Below, piece by piece: positions 50,573-63,694 of a stretch of DNA of 64,000 bases (its first letter is position 1; every line of letters begins with the position of its first letter). Below the pieces are notes generated by a model. That model did not search any database, was not told where the DNA came from, and was given only the letters and a program-made list of their open reading frames with translations. Source of the stretch: Erodium maritimum (lineage: Eukaryota; Streptophyta; Magnoliopsida; Geraniales; Geraniaceae); the NCBI GenBank assembly GCA_963921825.1, contig OY997592.1, positions 34,590,252-34,654,251 of the forward strand. Direction: 5' to 3'. The translations under genes were made by a program, and so were the position numbers.

Positions 50573-51084
50573 CTCCTTCCCTTCAAATTCAAAATCGAAA
50601 ACCTAGAAACTTCTCAGCAAGCCAATAGAGATCCCAGAAAAGTCATACCTCTGAAGATTCACAGATCTACTGATGGAGCAGCACGTTTCTGTAATCACTC
50701 GCTCTCTTCGTCCAGCAACTGATCGGGATGATGATTTCTTGTTTCCGGTCACGGCGAGAATCGAAGACGAAGAGCGTTTGTCGAGATTCAACAGTGAAGA
50801 AGAGATATTTTTCAAATTGGGACTCTCTATATGAATGCTTTGCTTGGACGCGTACACGCGCCCAACGCGAGTGAGCAAGCTTTGAAGTTAACGACAAACC
50901 AAATTGATCATCGCGAGTCGGTCAATTTGGGGGAACAAAAGACTTCGCTCCCACTCAAAGCCGTGTTGGGTTGGCTTCGCGGACGCGTCAAAGGATAATA
51001 GCTTTTTTTTTTGGTAAATTACCAATGCCTTTAAAAACAATTAACTAATACCTATTCCAATGTTTAGTTATATAATAAATAGTC
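50573..51084 (-). promoter_or_regulatory. Lunapark 5' flank, with a MITE fragment next to LTR e
   Basis: Leader and promoter of Lunapark (minus strand); open frames at 50603-50897 have no recognisable domain. From 50999 to 51084 the sequence GGTAAATTACCAATGCC through TTATATAATAAATAGTC resembles, in reverse, the MITE-like sequence in the SKS intron (13169-13275). It stops exactly at the LTR start at 51085, so the LTR probably inserted in this MITE. Confidence 0.45.
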
Positions 51085-54000
51085 TGTCACGTCCCAATTT
51101 CAGTAAACCGAACTCGGGACGCGAACGTTTTGAAACAATAAATCATTTCAAAACTTTTTCCATACATCACTTTAAAATCACCATTTGTTCATCAAAATAA
51201 TATTTACAACTCAAAAATAAGTCCCAACAAGTGGACAAAACAAGGTATCCGTCACTAGACTCAAAAGTAAAACCCAGAATCCCGCTCCTAGCTCTTCAAG
51301 CTTCAAAAGCTCACCTAGTCCAACCTGCGACCGGTACCTGTAGGAAAAGCAGCTAGGGGTGAGCGTTCGCTCACCACCACGGATAACAGACTGACTACGG
51401 CATAATTAGCAGACAATGCCGGTAACACCAACAATAAACCCAACACCAGGGAACACTATCCCCAACCCAAGTACTCCGACTGACACACACCCACTGTTAC
51501 CTTCCTTGACCAACTCAACACTCTGACACGTAAAGTAGACCCGACACAACGATCACGACCTCTTCCAATGACTCAAAAGACCACCACGCAACACCCAAGA
51601 TCACAAAGGATCGCACACCAAACAAGATCACAAAGGATCGCATACCAACTGCTCAGTAACCTCCCTCAATCACGCGCTTTGCCGAACCACTCAGGTCAGG
51701 CGGTCGACCTGTATCAGTAACCTCTCTCTCTCTCACGCGCTTCCCCGACACAAAGTCGGGCCAGGCGGTCGACCTGTCACACTCACAACCCCGAACCACA
51801 CACGCACGGCCAGGACCCCTTTACTGACGGGCGGGCCCCCTACCCCGTCTAAACATGCAGACGCGTGTGATCGAGGACCCCCGTTTCATGAAGCGGGCCC
51901 ATAACCTCGGGTAACCACAATCACAATCACAAACAAAGTTCAACAAACAGCAACAACACAAGTTCAACACTCCACAGGCACTCATGGCCACCCAAGACAC
52001 CAACCATAAAACACGGACTCAACAACCCCACATGCACTCAAGGCCTCCCAAGATACACCAATAGTAACTCACGGTCTCAACAACCCCACGGGCACTCACG
52101 GCCACTCAAAACCACCAACAGTAACTTACGGGCTCAACAACCCCACAGGCACTCACGGCCTCTCAAAACCACCAACAGTAACTCACGGGCTCAACAACCC
52201 CACAGGCACTCACGGCCTCCCAAGACACACCAACAGTAACTCACGGGCTCAACAACCCCACGGGCACTCACGGCCTCCCAAGACACACCAACAATAGAGA
52301 CACGGGTTCAACAACCCCACGGGCACTATCGGCCTCCCAAGACATACCGACAATAAAGACACGGGTTCAACAACCCCACGGGCACTCACGGCCACCCAAG
52401 ACACCAACAGTAACTCACGGGCTCTCATGGCCACCCAAGACACAACAATAAAACACGGGCTCTCATGGCCACCCAAGACACAACAGTAAAACACGGGCTC
52501 TCATGGCCACCCAAGACACAAAAATACACAAACAGCCTCCGGCATAACCAATGCCTCCAACAGTCCTAATATCAACAGTTTTACAAACAACCTCCGGGCA
52601 TGGTCATATGCCTCCAGTACTCCTAATCTCGATAAGTTCGCAATCGACCTCCGGGCATGGTCATATGCCTCCAGTAGTTCTAATCTCGATAAGTTCGCAA
52701 TCGACCTCCGGGCATGGTCATATGCCTCTAGTAGTTCTATTATCGATAAGTTCACTGCTCCTACGGCACTACTAAGTGTCACATGCTTTTCTAATAATCG
52801 CTACGTTCCCGTATCATGCCTTTCTAAATATTTGATAAACCTACTTAACCCACGACACCCCGGTGTCACATGCAATTCTATTGTTAACTTTCCCTAGTCA
52901 GGGCCGCGATCCGGCTACTTTTCCCTACCTCAACTGAAGAAACAATCGCTACGTCTCCTAGCTGCTGACGTCCTGGCTCGCTACCTCCGGTCTTCTCTTC
53001 GATCGAAGCCGGACTCTAAATTTAACACGAAGCCACAAATTAATAACGGTTCCGCCGTTAAATTAAAGGTTACGATTAGTCCAGTTTAAATCCGACAATT
53101 GTCTTTTAAACTCGAGCGGGCTAAAAGCGGAATTGACGGCGAATCGAGTTCGAGTACTCGAGCCCGAGCACCGAACCCGGTGCACGGATCCCAATGCACG
53201 GGTTGCGAGGTACGAGTTTCGTGGCACGATTCTCGAGGCATGGGTTTCGTGGCACGCTTCCCGAGGTGGCCTATTCAGCGTTCCGCTTTCGGCCCGTTCT
53301 AAGTTCGATTTTAAACGTCCAGCTTAGTCGATTCACGCCCCTCGTTCAACAGTCCAAAATAACGTCTTAAACCAAATCTGATTTTAATTTCTTTTATTCT
53401 AAAACCTTTTCATCAAAACTGATTTTGTTCTAAACTAATTTCCTTTTACAAAATTATTTTCTTTAAAGTTCTTAATCACTTTCGTCTTCACGACGTCCAG
53501 ATCCCCAAATCGTTTCCGATCAACAGATCCAGAAGGGTGTTTGAGAAACAGAAAAAAAAAAAGACGAGGAAAAGCTCGGAAGTTTGGGTCCGGCCGTTCA
53601 CCGGCGAGGCTACCGCCGACGACCAAAACAACACGGTTTCGGGTTCTCACCGTGGGGGGGAAAGATGACGAGGGAGACGGCGGAGCACACGGGTCTCTCG
53701 CCCGTCTCAGATCTGAACGGGAACGGATGGTTCCGTCCCAGATCTGAGGCGCGCCGGCGAGTCTCTCACGACTCTGGCTGTAAATGGCGACGGCGGGCTC
53801 GGCGACGCTCGAGCGGAGGCCGGCGATGGTGGCTCAGGAGAGGTCTTGGACTGTACGGCGACGAAACGAGAGAGAGGTCGGGGACTCGAGCTGGTCGGAG
53901 GTGGTGGTTCGGGGCGGCGGCTGGTGTGAGGAGAGAAGGGTCGGGATTTGAGGGGGAGCGGTGCAGAGAGAGACGAGGACGAGGGGGTTCGGCGCTGAGG

Positions 54001-54091
54001 GAGAAGTAAAATGGGTATAAACCCTAATTTTAGCCATTTATACCTGGAGCCACGTCTGGGCTTGGGCCTCAGATGGCAACCGGGCTTCGCG
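51085..54091 (-). mobile_element. Gypsy LTR e, truncated by a copia insertion
   Basis: TGTCACGTCCCAATTTCAG at 51085 is the reverse of the family 3' end; the GAAGCTTGAAGAGCT-type block (complement near 51290-51310) and minisatellites follow. The sequence runs to 54091, where the copia LTR begins. The TGTAAG start of this LTR is not seen in the window. The stretch 53000-54091 differs from LTR c and d, so this is another subtype. Frames at 53541-54009 recur in the duplicate at 63141-63612 and show no known domain. Confidence 0.8.
51960..52745. repeat. Minisatellites of LTR e
   Basis: First array (about 51975-52510): units of 50-65 bp with CAACAACCCCACGGGCACTC and GGCC(T/A)CCCAAGACAC, shortening to 42 bp at its right end. 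Second array (52540-52745): units of about 60 bp with CCTCCGGGCATGGTCATATG and CTAATCTCGATAAGTTCGCA, four copies. Confidence 0.9.
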
Positions 54092-55779
54092 TGTTAGTCT
54101 TAGTGCCCGTAGTTCAATCCTAAATGTCAAAATGTATATATCATCGTTAGCAATAAAATTAAAACGGCTTTATATTACTTATGTGTTGGAGTAATATATC
54201 GATGTGTGCTCTGATCTATGCCCACCATGCGAATAGAACCATAGATCGAGATAGATCACACTCGATGGGTCCCTAGTCAACAAAGCTTCACTAGAAGCGA
54301 CTAGTATGAAAGATGGCTCTTTATGGCTTACGTTCTGTTAGTCATTGGAATGGGATTCCGGAGTCTGATCATAGATATCATGTGGGACATGATATTGGAC
54401 GACCCGCCCTGAATATGTGCCATAGATTAAGTCATGAACATATTCAGTGTTGTAGCTTGTCATGTATCCTTAGACCAAGGAGTCTTTGTGATCGCTATGT
54501 AGTCAACAACTGAGTTTGACCTGAGCCTAACGTTGTCCGTAACAGGGCTTCCATAACGGCCAGGATTGGATTGGGGACGGGCTACATGAGTGACACGAAA
54601 GACGGCTAAGGGATTTATCCCTCATACTAAGGTATGGGAAAGATATCGGTTCTCGGCCACTTGATCGAGAGTGACTGGAAGAATAGCATGGCCATGCACA
54701 TGATACTGGGTATCATATCTTCAGTCATCTCACATATCAAGGAACGGTGATTGAGAATAATAAGGATGACGGCTCTATGCCTTATCTCAATCAGGATATC
54801 GGAGATAAAAGGATAATGACAGGGATGACGGAAAGGTTAGAATCGACAGGGTCGATTCGTTATGTAGTGTCAGGCAATACTAAAGTCTCGTTAGTTGCCA
54901 CTTAAATAGGATCAAGTAAAATGGGATTTTACGTTGATCTATTGACATGCATAAACCTAAGGGTCACACCGGAGGATGAAACTCATTGACACATTTATGG
55001 AGAATGGCCAAAAGGGAGTTGTCTCGGGACATGACCAAAACTGGGTTTTGGATCATGTGCCCGTAAGTGAATAGGACTTTACGGATCGAGACAAGGCTTG
55101 GAGTCTTGGGATTGATCGCGTCGGATAATGTTGGACATTTCCGGTATGGAAGGCATGGAGGCGATGAGCGAATCACGGGACCTCGTTGGAAATGGCCACG
55201 GGCCATGTTCCAAGAGGCCCATGAAAGGCCCATGCAACCAAGGCCCATGGAACTAATTAATCAAGTCTTGATTAATTAGTACTAAGTAAGCAAGACAAGG
55301 ATTAAGGTGTTGGTGATTCACCACCTAACCCAATCTTGTCTTGCCATACTTTGTCCTATTTACACCTTACTTGACACCATACTTGTCCCATGCCTTTAGT
55401 TGGACAAGTATGGGTTTTGTTATGTTTAAGTCATCTTTTTTCAACATAACAAACACAAGACAAGAATAGGAAACACATTTTCTCTCCCTCTTCCATGGCC
55501 ATTTCGGGTTTGGCTAGTTTCCACCTCCATGTTTGTGTTCTTGAGTCCTCAAAGAGAAGAACTATGTGGCTTTGATTCCCATGTGGATACGTAGGCGTCT
55601 TGGAGACTCAAGCCAATCATTCGTTAACCGGTGTTCTTGTTTTGGTAAGAACTAGTGCTGAATTTTTCTCTTGTTAATCCATTCTTTGTTAGTTGTTTCA
55701 TGGTTTTAATTGTCTCTTGGTTTTCATTGATTTTCCGCTGCGAGTTGGTTCATCTCCAACCCTACCTCGAGACCCAACA
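54092..55779 (+). mobile_element. 5' LTR of the Ty1/copia element (1688 bp)
   Basis: TGTTAGTCTTAGTGCC to GAGACCCAACA, with a primer site one base downstream. It matches the solo LTR at 27355-29042 in length and ends. Compared with the 3' LTR (60376), it has six substitutions and no gaps over 1206 bp (by eye). Confidence 0.95.
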
Positions 55780-55780
55780 G

Positions 55781-55792
55781 TGGTATCAGAGC
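55781..55792 (+). other. Primer binding site (initiator tRNA-Met)
   Basis: TGGTATCAGAGC, complementary to the 3' end of plant initiator tRNA-Met, lies one base after the 5' LTR. Confidence 0.93.
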
Positions 55793-57335
55793 CGTGCTAC
55801 CTTCGGGATTCACAAGACGGTGTTCAAAGTTTCGGTTTTGCTTGAAAGTTTCGTTTTTGGCATGTTGTTTTGCTAAATTGATTGATAACATGTTTTAAAT
55901 TATAGTTTATGGATTTAATGCATGTAAAATGAATTTTTGAAAATTATTTCAAATCTGGAAATTTTGAAAAAAGTTTGATTTTTCGGGTCTCGGGAGCGGG
56001 ACTCTCGGGGAGCCGAAACCGAGACCGAACGGGGCTCCGTTGGACGGAGCTGGGCCAAGCATGACCATTGGATGGTTGATATGCCAAGGCTAAACCGTTT
56101 TGTTAGTTATGACGAGTTTGGAACCGTCATGATGAACTCGAAGATCAAATGTTCAAAAGTTTCATTTTTGAACGGTTTCGATAAACCGAGCATCAAAAAA
56201 TTTCGAAACTTGGCTATTAATTAAAACCGGAAAATCACATGATGTTTGATAACATGCTTGTTTGATAACACGATGTGTGATGTGATGTTGGCATGGTGTA
56301 CATAATAGCCCCGAGCTCAATTTAATTATTTATCGCTTTTCACGGCCTGCGAGCCGTTAGTGTTAGCGTGTAATTATTCTTTCAAGGTGTGGTCGTCGAA
56401 CCACTTGTTTGTAATATTTATTTATTCCCGACCTGCGAGTCGTGTATTAAATTGTAATTTTTTACTCAAGATGAAGAAAGGGCGAAAAGGTCATTTGGTG
56501 GCTTTTCGGGTGTTGGCATCGGCTTGGAGTCGGTGGAGCTCAAGAAGCTAGTGGGAGTTAGTTTAGGGGGCTATTATGTGCACATTTATCGCTTTATGCT
56601 TGGTTTAGTTTATGCATGATTAATTCTATGTGTTTTAGAATTGCATGCTTAACTTTATTTACCGAGCATATCACCTCACATGCAAAGATAAAATTGGAAT
56701 TTTAATCCTTGTGTGTGAACCCTTAGAACCGTCATTGCATTGGATGTAGTTGACGGGTTCAAAGGAAGAATTACATTGGATGTAATTTGAGGCATCATTG
56801 CATTTGGAATGTAGTTGATGTGCTCATCGCATCTAGGATGTGCCAAAGTTTTGAACACAACTGGACAAGTAAAAGCGGGTCATGTCCGATACCTCCCAAT
56901 CATCAACACCTTACTACCTCCCCGTCCTATGGTTGTCGTGCGCATTAGCGGAGCATCCATGGGGAAGCGGGGTAGTAGGTTTGGACGACATATGTGGGTG
57001 TCGTGCGCATTAGCGGAGCACCTACATAGTGACGAGCCATAGTTGAAAATTGGTGGACCCGACTACGATTCTCGGCCTGAGGTTGAGCTAGGGTAACAGA
57101 TAGGGTAAGTCGTGTACATAAGTACATACCCTAGCCAAGAGTCACATTGGATGTGATTGGATGGAGTCCTACCTACATAGCTCGATTAAGTGGTGAGCAT
57201 TAGTTCAGCTTAATCGAGTGAATCAAGAATCTTGGTTTCAGATTCTAAAGGTTTAGAATTGATTGTTGGTGTTTAAGCTTGATCTTCATAAAATTTATTC
57301 AGTTTACTGATTGAATTTTATCTGTTGTAGATCAA
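55793..57335 (+). other. Untranslated leader of the copia element
   Basis: About 1.5 kb without a domain-bearing frame. It holds short repeats: TGCGCATTAGCGGAGCA twice (near 56938 and 57004) and several GGATGTAGTTGA-like units at 56735-56840. Long leaders that carry packaging signals are usual in plant copia elements. Confidence 0.6.
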
Positions 57336-60300
57336 ATGGCAAATTCAGCGAACATTGATAGTTTGTCATTAAAAACCATTCTTGACAGGGTCAAGCTAAA
57401 TGGGACAAACTATTTGGACTGGTACAGAATTTTGAGGATAGTCCTCAAGTCTGAACGCAAAGAATATGTCCTTGACAAGGCTGTCTCTAAGACCATATCA
57501 GAGTTACATGAAGTGTCATCAGCTGCTGAGAAGAATATCTCAGGGATCTGGGATCCAAGGATATTCTGATGGTCAACAAGGGAATTGGAAGTGGCAAGGG
57601 CTGGGCCCATGCGCACTTGGCAGGAAAGATGAGACACCTGAGAATGTCTGCTTCTACTGCCAACAGCCTGGTCATTGGAACCGGGATTACAAGAAGTTCA
57701 CGGCTGATCTGAAGAAGGGCAGTGGGACTGCGCCTTCATCAAATAGCCTGGATGATCTGAAGAAGGGCAGTAGGACTGCGCCTTCATCAGGAAACCTGGA
57801 TGATCTAAGGAAGGGCGGTGGGATCGTGCCTTCATTCGGTATTAACTCTATAGAGCTACATCTCTCTACTTCCAAAGATTCATGGGTATTAGATACCATG
57901 ACTGAATCTCACACATGCACTAATATATGGTGGCTGAAAGTAGGAGAGATTTGGAAAGCACGAAATGGACCTCAGAGTTGTGGCAACTACTGTAGGATCC
58001 ATGAGTCTTGCTTTGCCAAGAGGCCTTGTCTTAGTATTGTATAATGTATATTGCATACCTACTTTTAGTAGGAATATTATATCTGTATCCGTGTTTGACA
58101 AGGAAGGATATAATGTTAATATTGGAAATGGAGTTTTCAATGTTCTATGCAATGATATGTTTTATACCAGTACTGACATGGTTGGAGGATTGTACATATT
58201 AGATATGGGTAACAATGCCTCAAGTTCTATATATTCCGTTAATACCAAGAGGTCTAAATCCAACGATTTAAACCTAACTCTGTTATGGTACTGTCATTTG
58301 GGTCGCATAAACAAGAAGCACCTATCAGCACTTCAGAAGTGCGGGCTTTCAGGTTCATTCGAATTCCATTCGATCGATAGGTGCAAGGTTTGTTTGATGG
58401 GCAAAATGACTAAAGTGCCCTTTATCGATCGCGATGAAAGGGCGGGTGAATTATTGGGGCTGATACACTCGAATGTGTGTAGACCAATAAGTTCACTTGC
58501 CAGGAGGGGTTTTAGCTACTTTATCACATTTACTGATGATTACAGTAAATATGGTTATGTCTATTCGGTGAGACATAAGTCTGAAGCTTTTGATAAATTC
58601 AAAGAGTTTAAGACTATAGTAGAAAACCAGCTCGACAAAGGTATTAAGGCACTTCGATTGGATCGAGGTGGAAAATACTTGACCACAGAGTTATTAGATC
58701 ATCTAAAAGAGAATGGGATCCTTTTGGAATGGACTCCTCCTAGGTCACTGTAGTTGAAAGGTGTAGCCAAACGGAGAAATCGGACATTGTTAGACAATGG
58801 TCTGTTCCATGATTAGTTGGACTGATCTCCCAATCTCTTTTAGGGGTTTTGCTCTAGAGACGACCGCATTCATAGTGAATCGGGCTTCGACGAATGGTGT
58901 GGAAGGGACACCATTTTAAAAAATGGTACGGGATGATGCCCGCTTTGTCCTTCCTAAAGATTTGTGGTTGCGAGGCTTATGTGAAACATTTGGTTTCGAC
59001 TAAGCTCGAACCAAGATCTGAGATATGCACCTTCGTGTGGTATCCCAAAGCAACAAGGGGATACTATTTCTACAATCCCAGTGAGAACATGGTGTTCGTC
59101 GCTTGGGGTGGGGTCTTTATGGAAAATAAGTTTTGTTTCCAAAGACGTCATTAGGAGGACTGTGCATCTCGAAGAAATTCAGGATGGTACAGATCTGTCT
59201 AAACCAATTGACAACCCAGTAGAAAGGAGCCAGAGATTGTCGTAGAGTGAGAACCAATTCCTGTTACAATTCCGGAAGGTCCAAGGCGATTTGAAAGGGT
59301 CAATCTTCCACCTCCAAGATATGGTATCCGGAGGTGACAATGAAGTCATGGTGGATCACGATGATCCAGCCACCTTTCAAGAAGTCGTGGATGGGCCCGA
59401 CTCCGAGTTATGGCTGGGAGCCATGAGGGAGGAAATGCAATCCATGTCGGACAACCGAGTCTGGGAACCGGTTGATCCCATCAATGGTGTGAGGACCATC
59501 GGATGCAAATGGATCTTAAAGCTTGGTTGAGGAAGTGTTTTTCAATAAAGGACTTAGGTGATGCTTCTCATATCTTAAGGATTAAGATATGTAGAGATCG
59601 CACCAAGAGGGTCTTGGATTTAAGTCAGGGAACCTATGTGAACAAGGCATTGAGTAGGTTCTTAATGCTCGATTCAAAGAAAGGACTCTTACCCACTAGT
59701 CATGGCATTCATCTCAGCAAGACTCAGTGTCCTAAGACACCTGATGAGCTGAAAAGGATGATGAGAATCCTATGCGCCTGGGGGCAGGATCGATCATATA
59801 TGCCATGACATGTATGAGACCAGACGTCTCGTAAGCCTCATTCTAACCCGGGGGAAAGATGATGCTGAACTAGTCGTCGAAGGATGAGTAGACGCTAGTT
59901 TTCCAAGACAAATCCAGATGACTTTAGAAGTCAATCAGGATATGTGTTTACGCTGAATGGCAGAGCTTTAGCTGGGAGAGCGTAAAGCAAGATATCATTG
60001 CCGAATCTACTACAGAGGCCAAGTACATGGATGTTGCAGAGGCAGCTAAGGAGGCTATGTGGATTTGGAAATTCATGACAGGGCTGGGTGTAATTAAAAA
60101 CCCATCCAGCCCGGTGAATCCATCTTGCGACAACACAAGGGCCATTGCGCAAGCTAAAAGCCTAGATTGTATAACAAATCCAAACATGTACTGCGGCGTA
60201 TCCACCTCATCAGATAAATACTGAACTGAGGTGAAGTGAAGATAACCGATATTGCAACAGATGATAACATAGCCAACCCTTTGACTAAGGCAGTGTCACT

Positions 60301-60375
60301 GCCTGAACATGTTAGACATGTAAAGTCGATGGGGACATATTGGAGTTTAGATTGGAACTAGGGCAAGTGGGAGAT
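57336..60375 (+). pseudogene. Ty1/copia gag-pol remnant, internally deleted
   Basis: gag begins at 57336 (NSANIDSLSLKTILDRVKLN, NYLDWYRILR) but most of it is deleted; the zinc knuckle CFYCQQPGHWNRDY has lost its last Cys. The protease motif reads WVLDTM in place of WVLDTG. The integrase zinc motif is scrambled (LWYCHLGRIN) and its first catalytic Asp is Asn (IHSNVCRP), though TDDYSKYGYVY and DRGGKY remain. Reverse transcriptase goes from GCKWIL directly to CFSIKDLGDASH, so the YVDD core is missing. RNase H (about 59930-60230) is frameshifted. A polypurine tract (CAAGTGGGAGAT, ends 60375) precedes the 3' LTR. None of the enzymes can work, so this copy depends on proteins made elsewhere. Confidence 0.9.
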
Positions 60376-61581
60376 TGTTAGTCTTAGTGCCCGTAGTTCA
60401 ATCCTAAATGTCCAAATGTACATATCATCGTTAGCAATAAAATTAAAACGGCTTTATATTACTTATGTGTTGGAGTAATATATCGATGTGTGATCTGATC
60501 TATGCCCACCATGCGAATAGAACCATAGATCGAGATAGATCACACTCGATGGGTCCCTAGTCAACAAAGCTTCACTAGAAGCGACTAGTATGAAAGATGG
60601 CTCTTTATGGCTTACGTTCTGTTAGTCATTGGAATGGGATTCCGGAGTCTGATCATAGATATCATGTGGGACATGATATTGGACGACCCGCCCTGAATAT
60701 GTGCCATAGATTAAGTCATGAACATATTCAGTGTTGTAGCTTGTCATGTATCCTTAGACCAAGGAGTCTTTGTGATCGCTATGTAGTCAACAACTGAGTT
60801 TGACCTGAGCCTAACGTTGTCCGTAACAGGGCTTCCATAACGGCCAGGATTGGCTTGGGGACGGGCTACATGAGTGACACGAAAGACGGCTAAGGGATTT
60901 ATCCCTCATACTAAGGTATGGGAAAGATATCGGTTCTCGGCCACTTGATCGAGAGTGACTGGAAGAATAGCATGGCCATGCACATGATACTGGGTATCAT
61001 ATCTTCAGTCATCTCACATATCAAGGAACGGTGATTGAGAATAATAAGGATGACGGCTCTATGCCTTATCTCAATCAGGATATCGGAGATAAAAGGATAA
61101 TGACAGGGACGACGGAAAGGTTAGAATCGACAGGGTCGATTCGTTATGTAGTGTCAGGCAATACTAAAGTCTCGTTAGTTGCCACTTAAATAGGATCAAG
61201 TAAAATGGGATTTTACGTTGATCTATTGACATGCATAAACCTAAGGGTCACACCGGAGGATGAAACTCATTGACACATTTATGGAGAATGGCCAAAAGGG
61301 AGTTGTCTCGGGACATGACCAAAACTGGGTTTTGGATCATGTGCCCGTACGTGAATAGGACTTTACGGATCGAGACAAGGCTTGGAGTCTTGGGATTGAT
61401 CGCGTCGGATAATGTTGGACATTTCCGGTATGGAAGGCATGGAGGCGATGAGCGAATCACGGGACCTCGTTGGAAATGGCCACGGGCCATGTTCCAAGAG
61501 GCCCATGAAAGGCCCATGCAACCAAGGCCCATGGAACTAATTAATCAAGTCTTGATTAATTAGTACTAAGTAAGCAAGACA
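60376..61581 (+). mobile_element. 3' LTR of the copia element, truncated at the duplication joint
   Basis: Starts TGTTAGTCTTAGTGCC directly after the polypurine tract and follows the 5' LTR without gaps for about 1206 bp, to GCAAGACA. The last 482 bp of a full LTR are missing; LTR e sequence follows. Confidence 0.93.
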
Positions 61582-61607
61582 CCAACCATGGCCACCCAAG
61601 ACACCAA
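61575..61607. other. Duplication joint with microhomology and templated filler
   Basis: The copia LTR ends in CAAGAC(A). The next bases, CAAGACACCAACCAT read from 61575, copy 51993-52007; the sequence then restarts at CATGGCCACCC (51983), so CCCAAGACACCAACCAT is traversed again. This is a two-step switch with 6-7-bp and 3-bp microhomologies. Confidence 0.8.
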
Positions 61608-63694
61608 CCATAAAACACGGACTCAACAACCCCACATGCACTCAAGGCCTCCCAAGATACACCAATAGTAACTCACGGTCTCAACAACCCCACGGGCACT
61701 CACGGCCACTCAAAACCACCAACAGTAACTTACGGGCTCAACAACCCCACAGGCACTCACGGCCTCTCAAAACCACCAACAGTAACTCACGGGCTCAACA
61801 ACCCCACAGGCACTCACGGCCTCCCAAGACACACCAACAGTAACTCACGGGCTCAACAACCCCACGGGCACTCACGGCCTCCCAAGACACACCAACAATA
61901 GAGACACGGGTTCAACAACCCCACGGGCACTATCGGCCTCCCAAGACATACCGACAATAAAGACACGGGTTCAACAACCCCACGGGCACTCACGGCCACC
62001 CAAGACACCAACAGTAACTCACGGGCTCTCATGGCCACCCAAGACACAACAATAAAACACGGGCTCTCATGGCCACCCAAGACACAACAGTAAAACACGG
62101 GCTCTCATGGCCACCCAAGACACAAAAATACACAAACAGCCTCCGGCATAACCAATGCCTCCAACAGTCCTAATATCAACAGTTTTACAAACAACCTCCG
62201 GGCATGGTCATATGCCTCCAGTACTCCTAATCTCGATAAGTTCGCAATCGACCTCCGGGCATGGTCATATGCCTCCAGTAGTTCTAATCTCGATAAGTTC
62301 GCAATCGACCTCCGGGCATGGTCATATGCCTCTAGTAGTTCTATTATCGATAAGTTCACTGCTCCTACGGCACTACTAAGTGTCACATGCTTTTCTAATA
62401 ATCGCTACGTTCCCGTATCATGCCTTTCTAAATATTTGATAAACCTACTTAACCCACGACACCCCGGTGTCACATGCAATTCTATTGTTAACTTTCCCTA
62501 GTTAGGGCCGCGATCCGGCTACTTTTCCCTACCTCAACTGAAGAAACAACCGCTACGTCTCCTAGCTGCTGACGTCCTGGCTCGCTACCTCCGGTCTTCT
62601 CTTCGATCGAAGCCGGACTCTAAATTTAACACGAAGCCACAAATTAATAACGGTTCCGCCGTTAAATTAAAGGTTACGATTAGTCCAGTTTAAATCCGAC
62701 AATTGTCTTTTAAACTCGAGCGGGCTAAAAGCGGAATTGACGGCGAATCGAGTTCGAGTACTCGAGCCCGAGCACCGAACCCGGTGCACGGATCCCAATG
62801 CACGGGTTGCGAGGTACGAGTTTCGTGGCACGATTCTCGAGGCATGGGTTTCGTGGCACGCTTCCCGAGGTGGCCTATTCAGCGTTCCGCTTTCGGCCCG
62901 TTCTAAGTTCGATTTTAAACGTCCAGCTTAGTCGATTCACGCCCCTCGTTCAACAGTCCAAAATAACGTCTTAAACCAAATCTGATTTTAATTTCTTTTA
63001 TTCTAAAACCTTTTCATCAAAACTGATTTTGTTCTAAACTAATTTCCTTTTACAAAATTATTTTCTTTAAAGTTCTTAATCACTTTCGTCTTCACGACGT
63101 CCAGATCCCCAAATCGTTTCCGATCAACAGATCCAGAAGGGTGTTTGAGAAACAGAAAAAAAAAAGACGAGGAAAAGCTCGGAAGTTTGGGTCCGGCCGT
63201 TCACCGGCGAGGCTACCGCCGACGACCAAAACAACACGGTTTCGGGTTCTCACCGTGGGGGGGAAAGATGACGAGGGAGACGGCGGAGCACACGGGTCTC
63301 TCGCCCGTCTCAGATCTGAACGGGAACGGATGGTTCCGTCCCAGATCTGAGGCGCGCCGGCGAGTCTCTCACGACTCTGGCTGTAAATGGCGACGGCGGG
63401 CTCGGCGACGCTCGAGCGGAGGCCGGCGATGGTGGCTCAGGAGAGGTCTTGGACTGTACGGCGACGAAACGAGAGAGAGGTCGGGGACTCGAGCTGGTCG
63501 GAGGTGGTGGTTCGGGGCGGCGGCTGGTGTGAGGAGAGAAGGGTCGGGATTTGAGGGGGAGCGGTGCAGAGAGAGACGAGGACGAGGGGGTTCGGCGCTG
63601 AGGGAGAAGTAAAATGGGTATAAACCCTAATTTTAGCCATTTATACCTGGAGCCACGTCTGGGCTTGGGCCTCAGATGGCAACCGGGCTTCGCG
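61587..63694 (-). mobile_element. Second copy of truncated LTR e
   Basis: Duplicate of 51983-54091, with the same minisatellites (61590-62350) and the same right edge, where a copia LTR starts at 63695. The differences found are T for C at 62503, C for T at 62552 and one A fewer near 63150. Confidence 0.93.

Larger units (their letters stand above)
51983..61586. repeat. Left copy of a ~9.6-kb tandem duplication
   Basis: Sequence from CATGGCCACCC at 51983 onward is repeated from 61587 (offset 9604, then 9603 after a one-base A-run difference near 53546), continuing to the end of the window (64000 corresponds to 54397). In the 2.4 kb that can be compared I find only about three differences (52899, 52948, A-run). 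The unit spans part of LTR e, the whole copia body and most of its 3' LTR. Confidence 0.93.

Noticed and set aside
53541-54009. Arg/Gly-rich frame duplicated at 63141-63612
   Set aside because: Part of LTR e sequence; it is present twice only because of the 9.6-kb duplication and has no domain.
55781-55792. tRNA-like match TGGTATCAGAGC
   Set aside because: Only 12 bases complementary to the tRNA 3' end; it is a primer binding site, not a tRNA gene.
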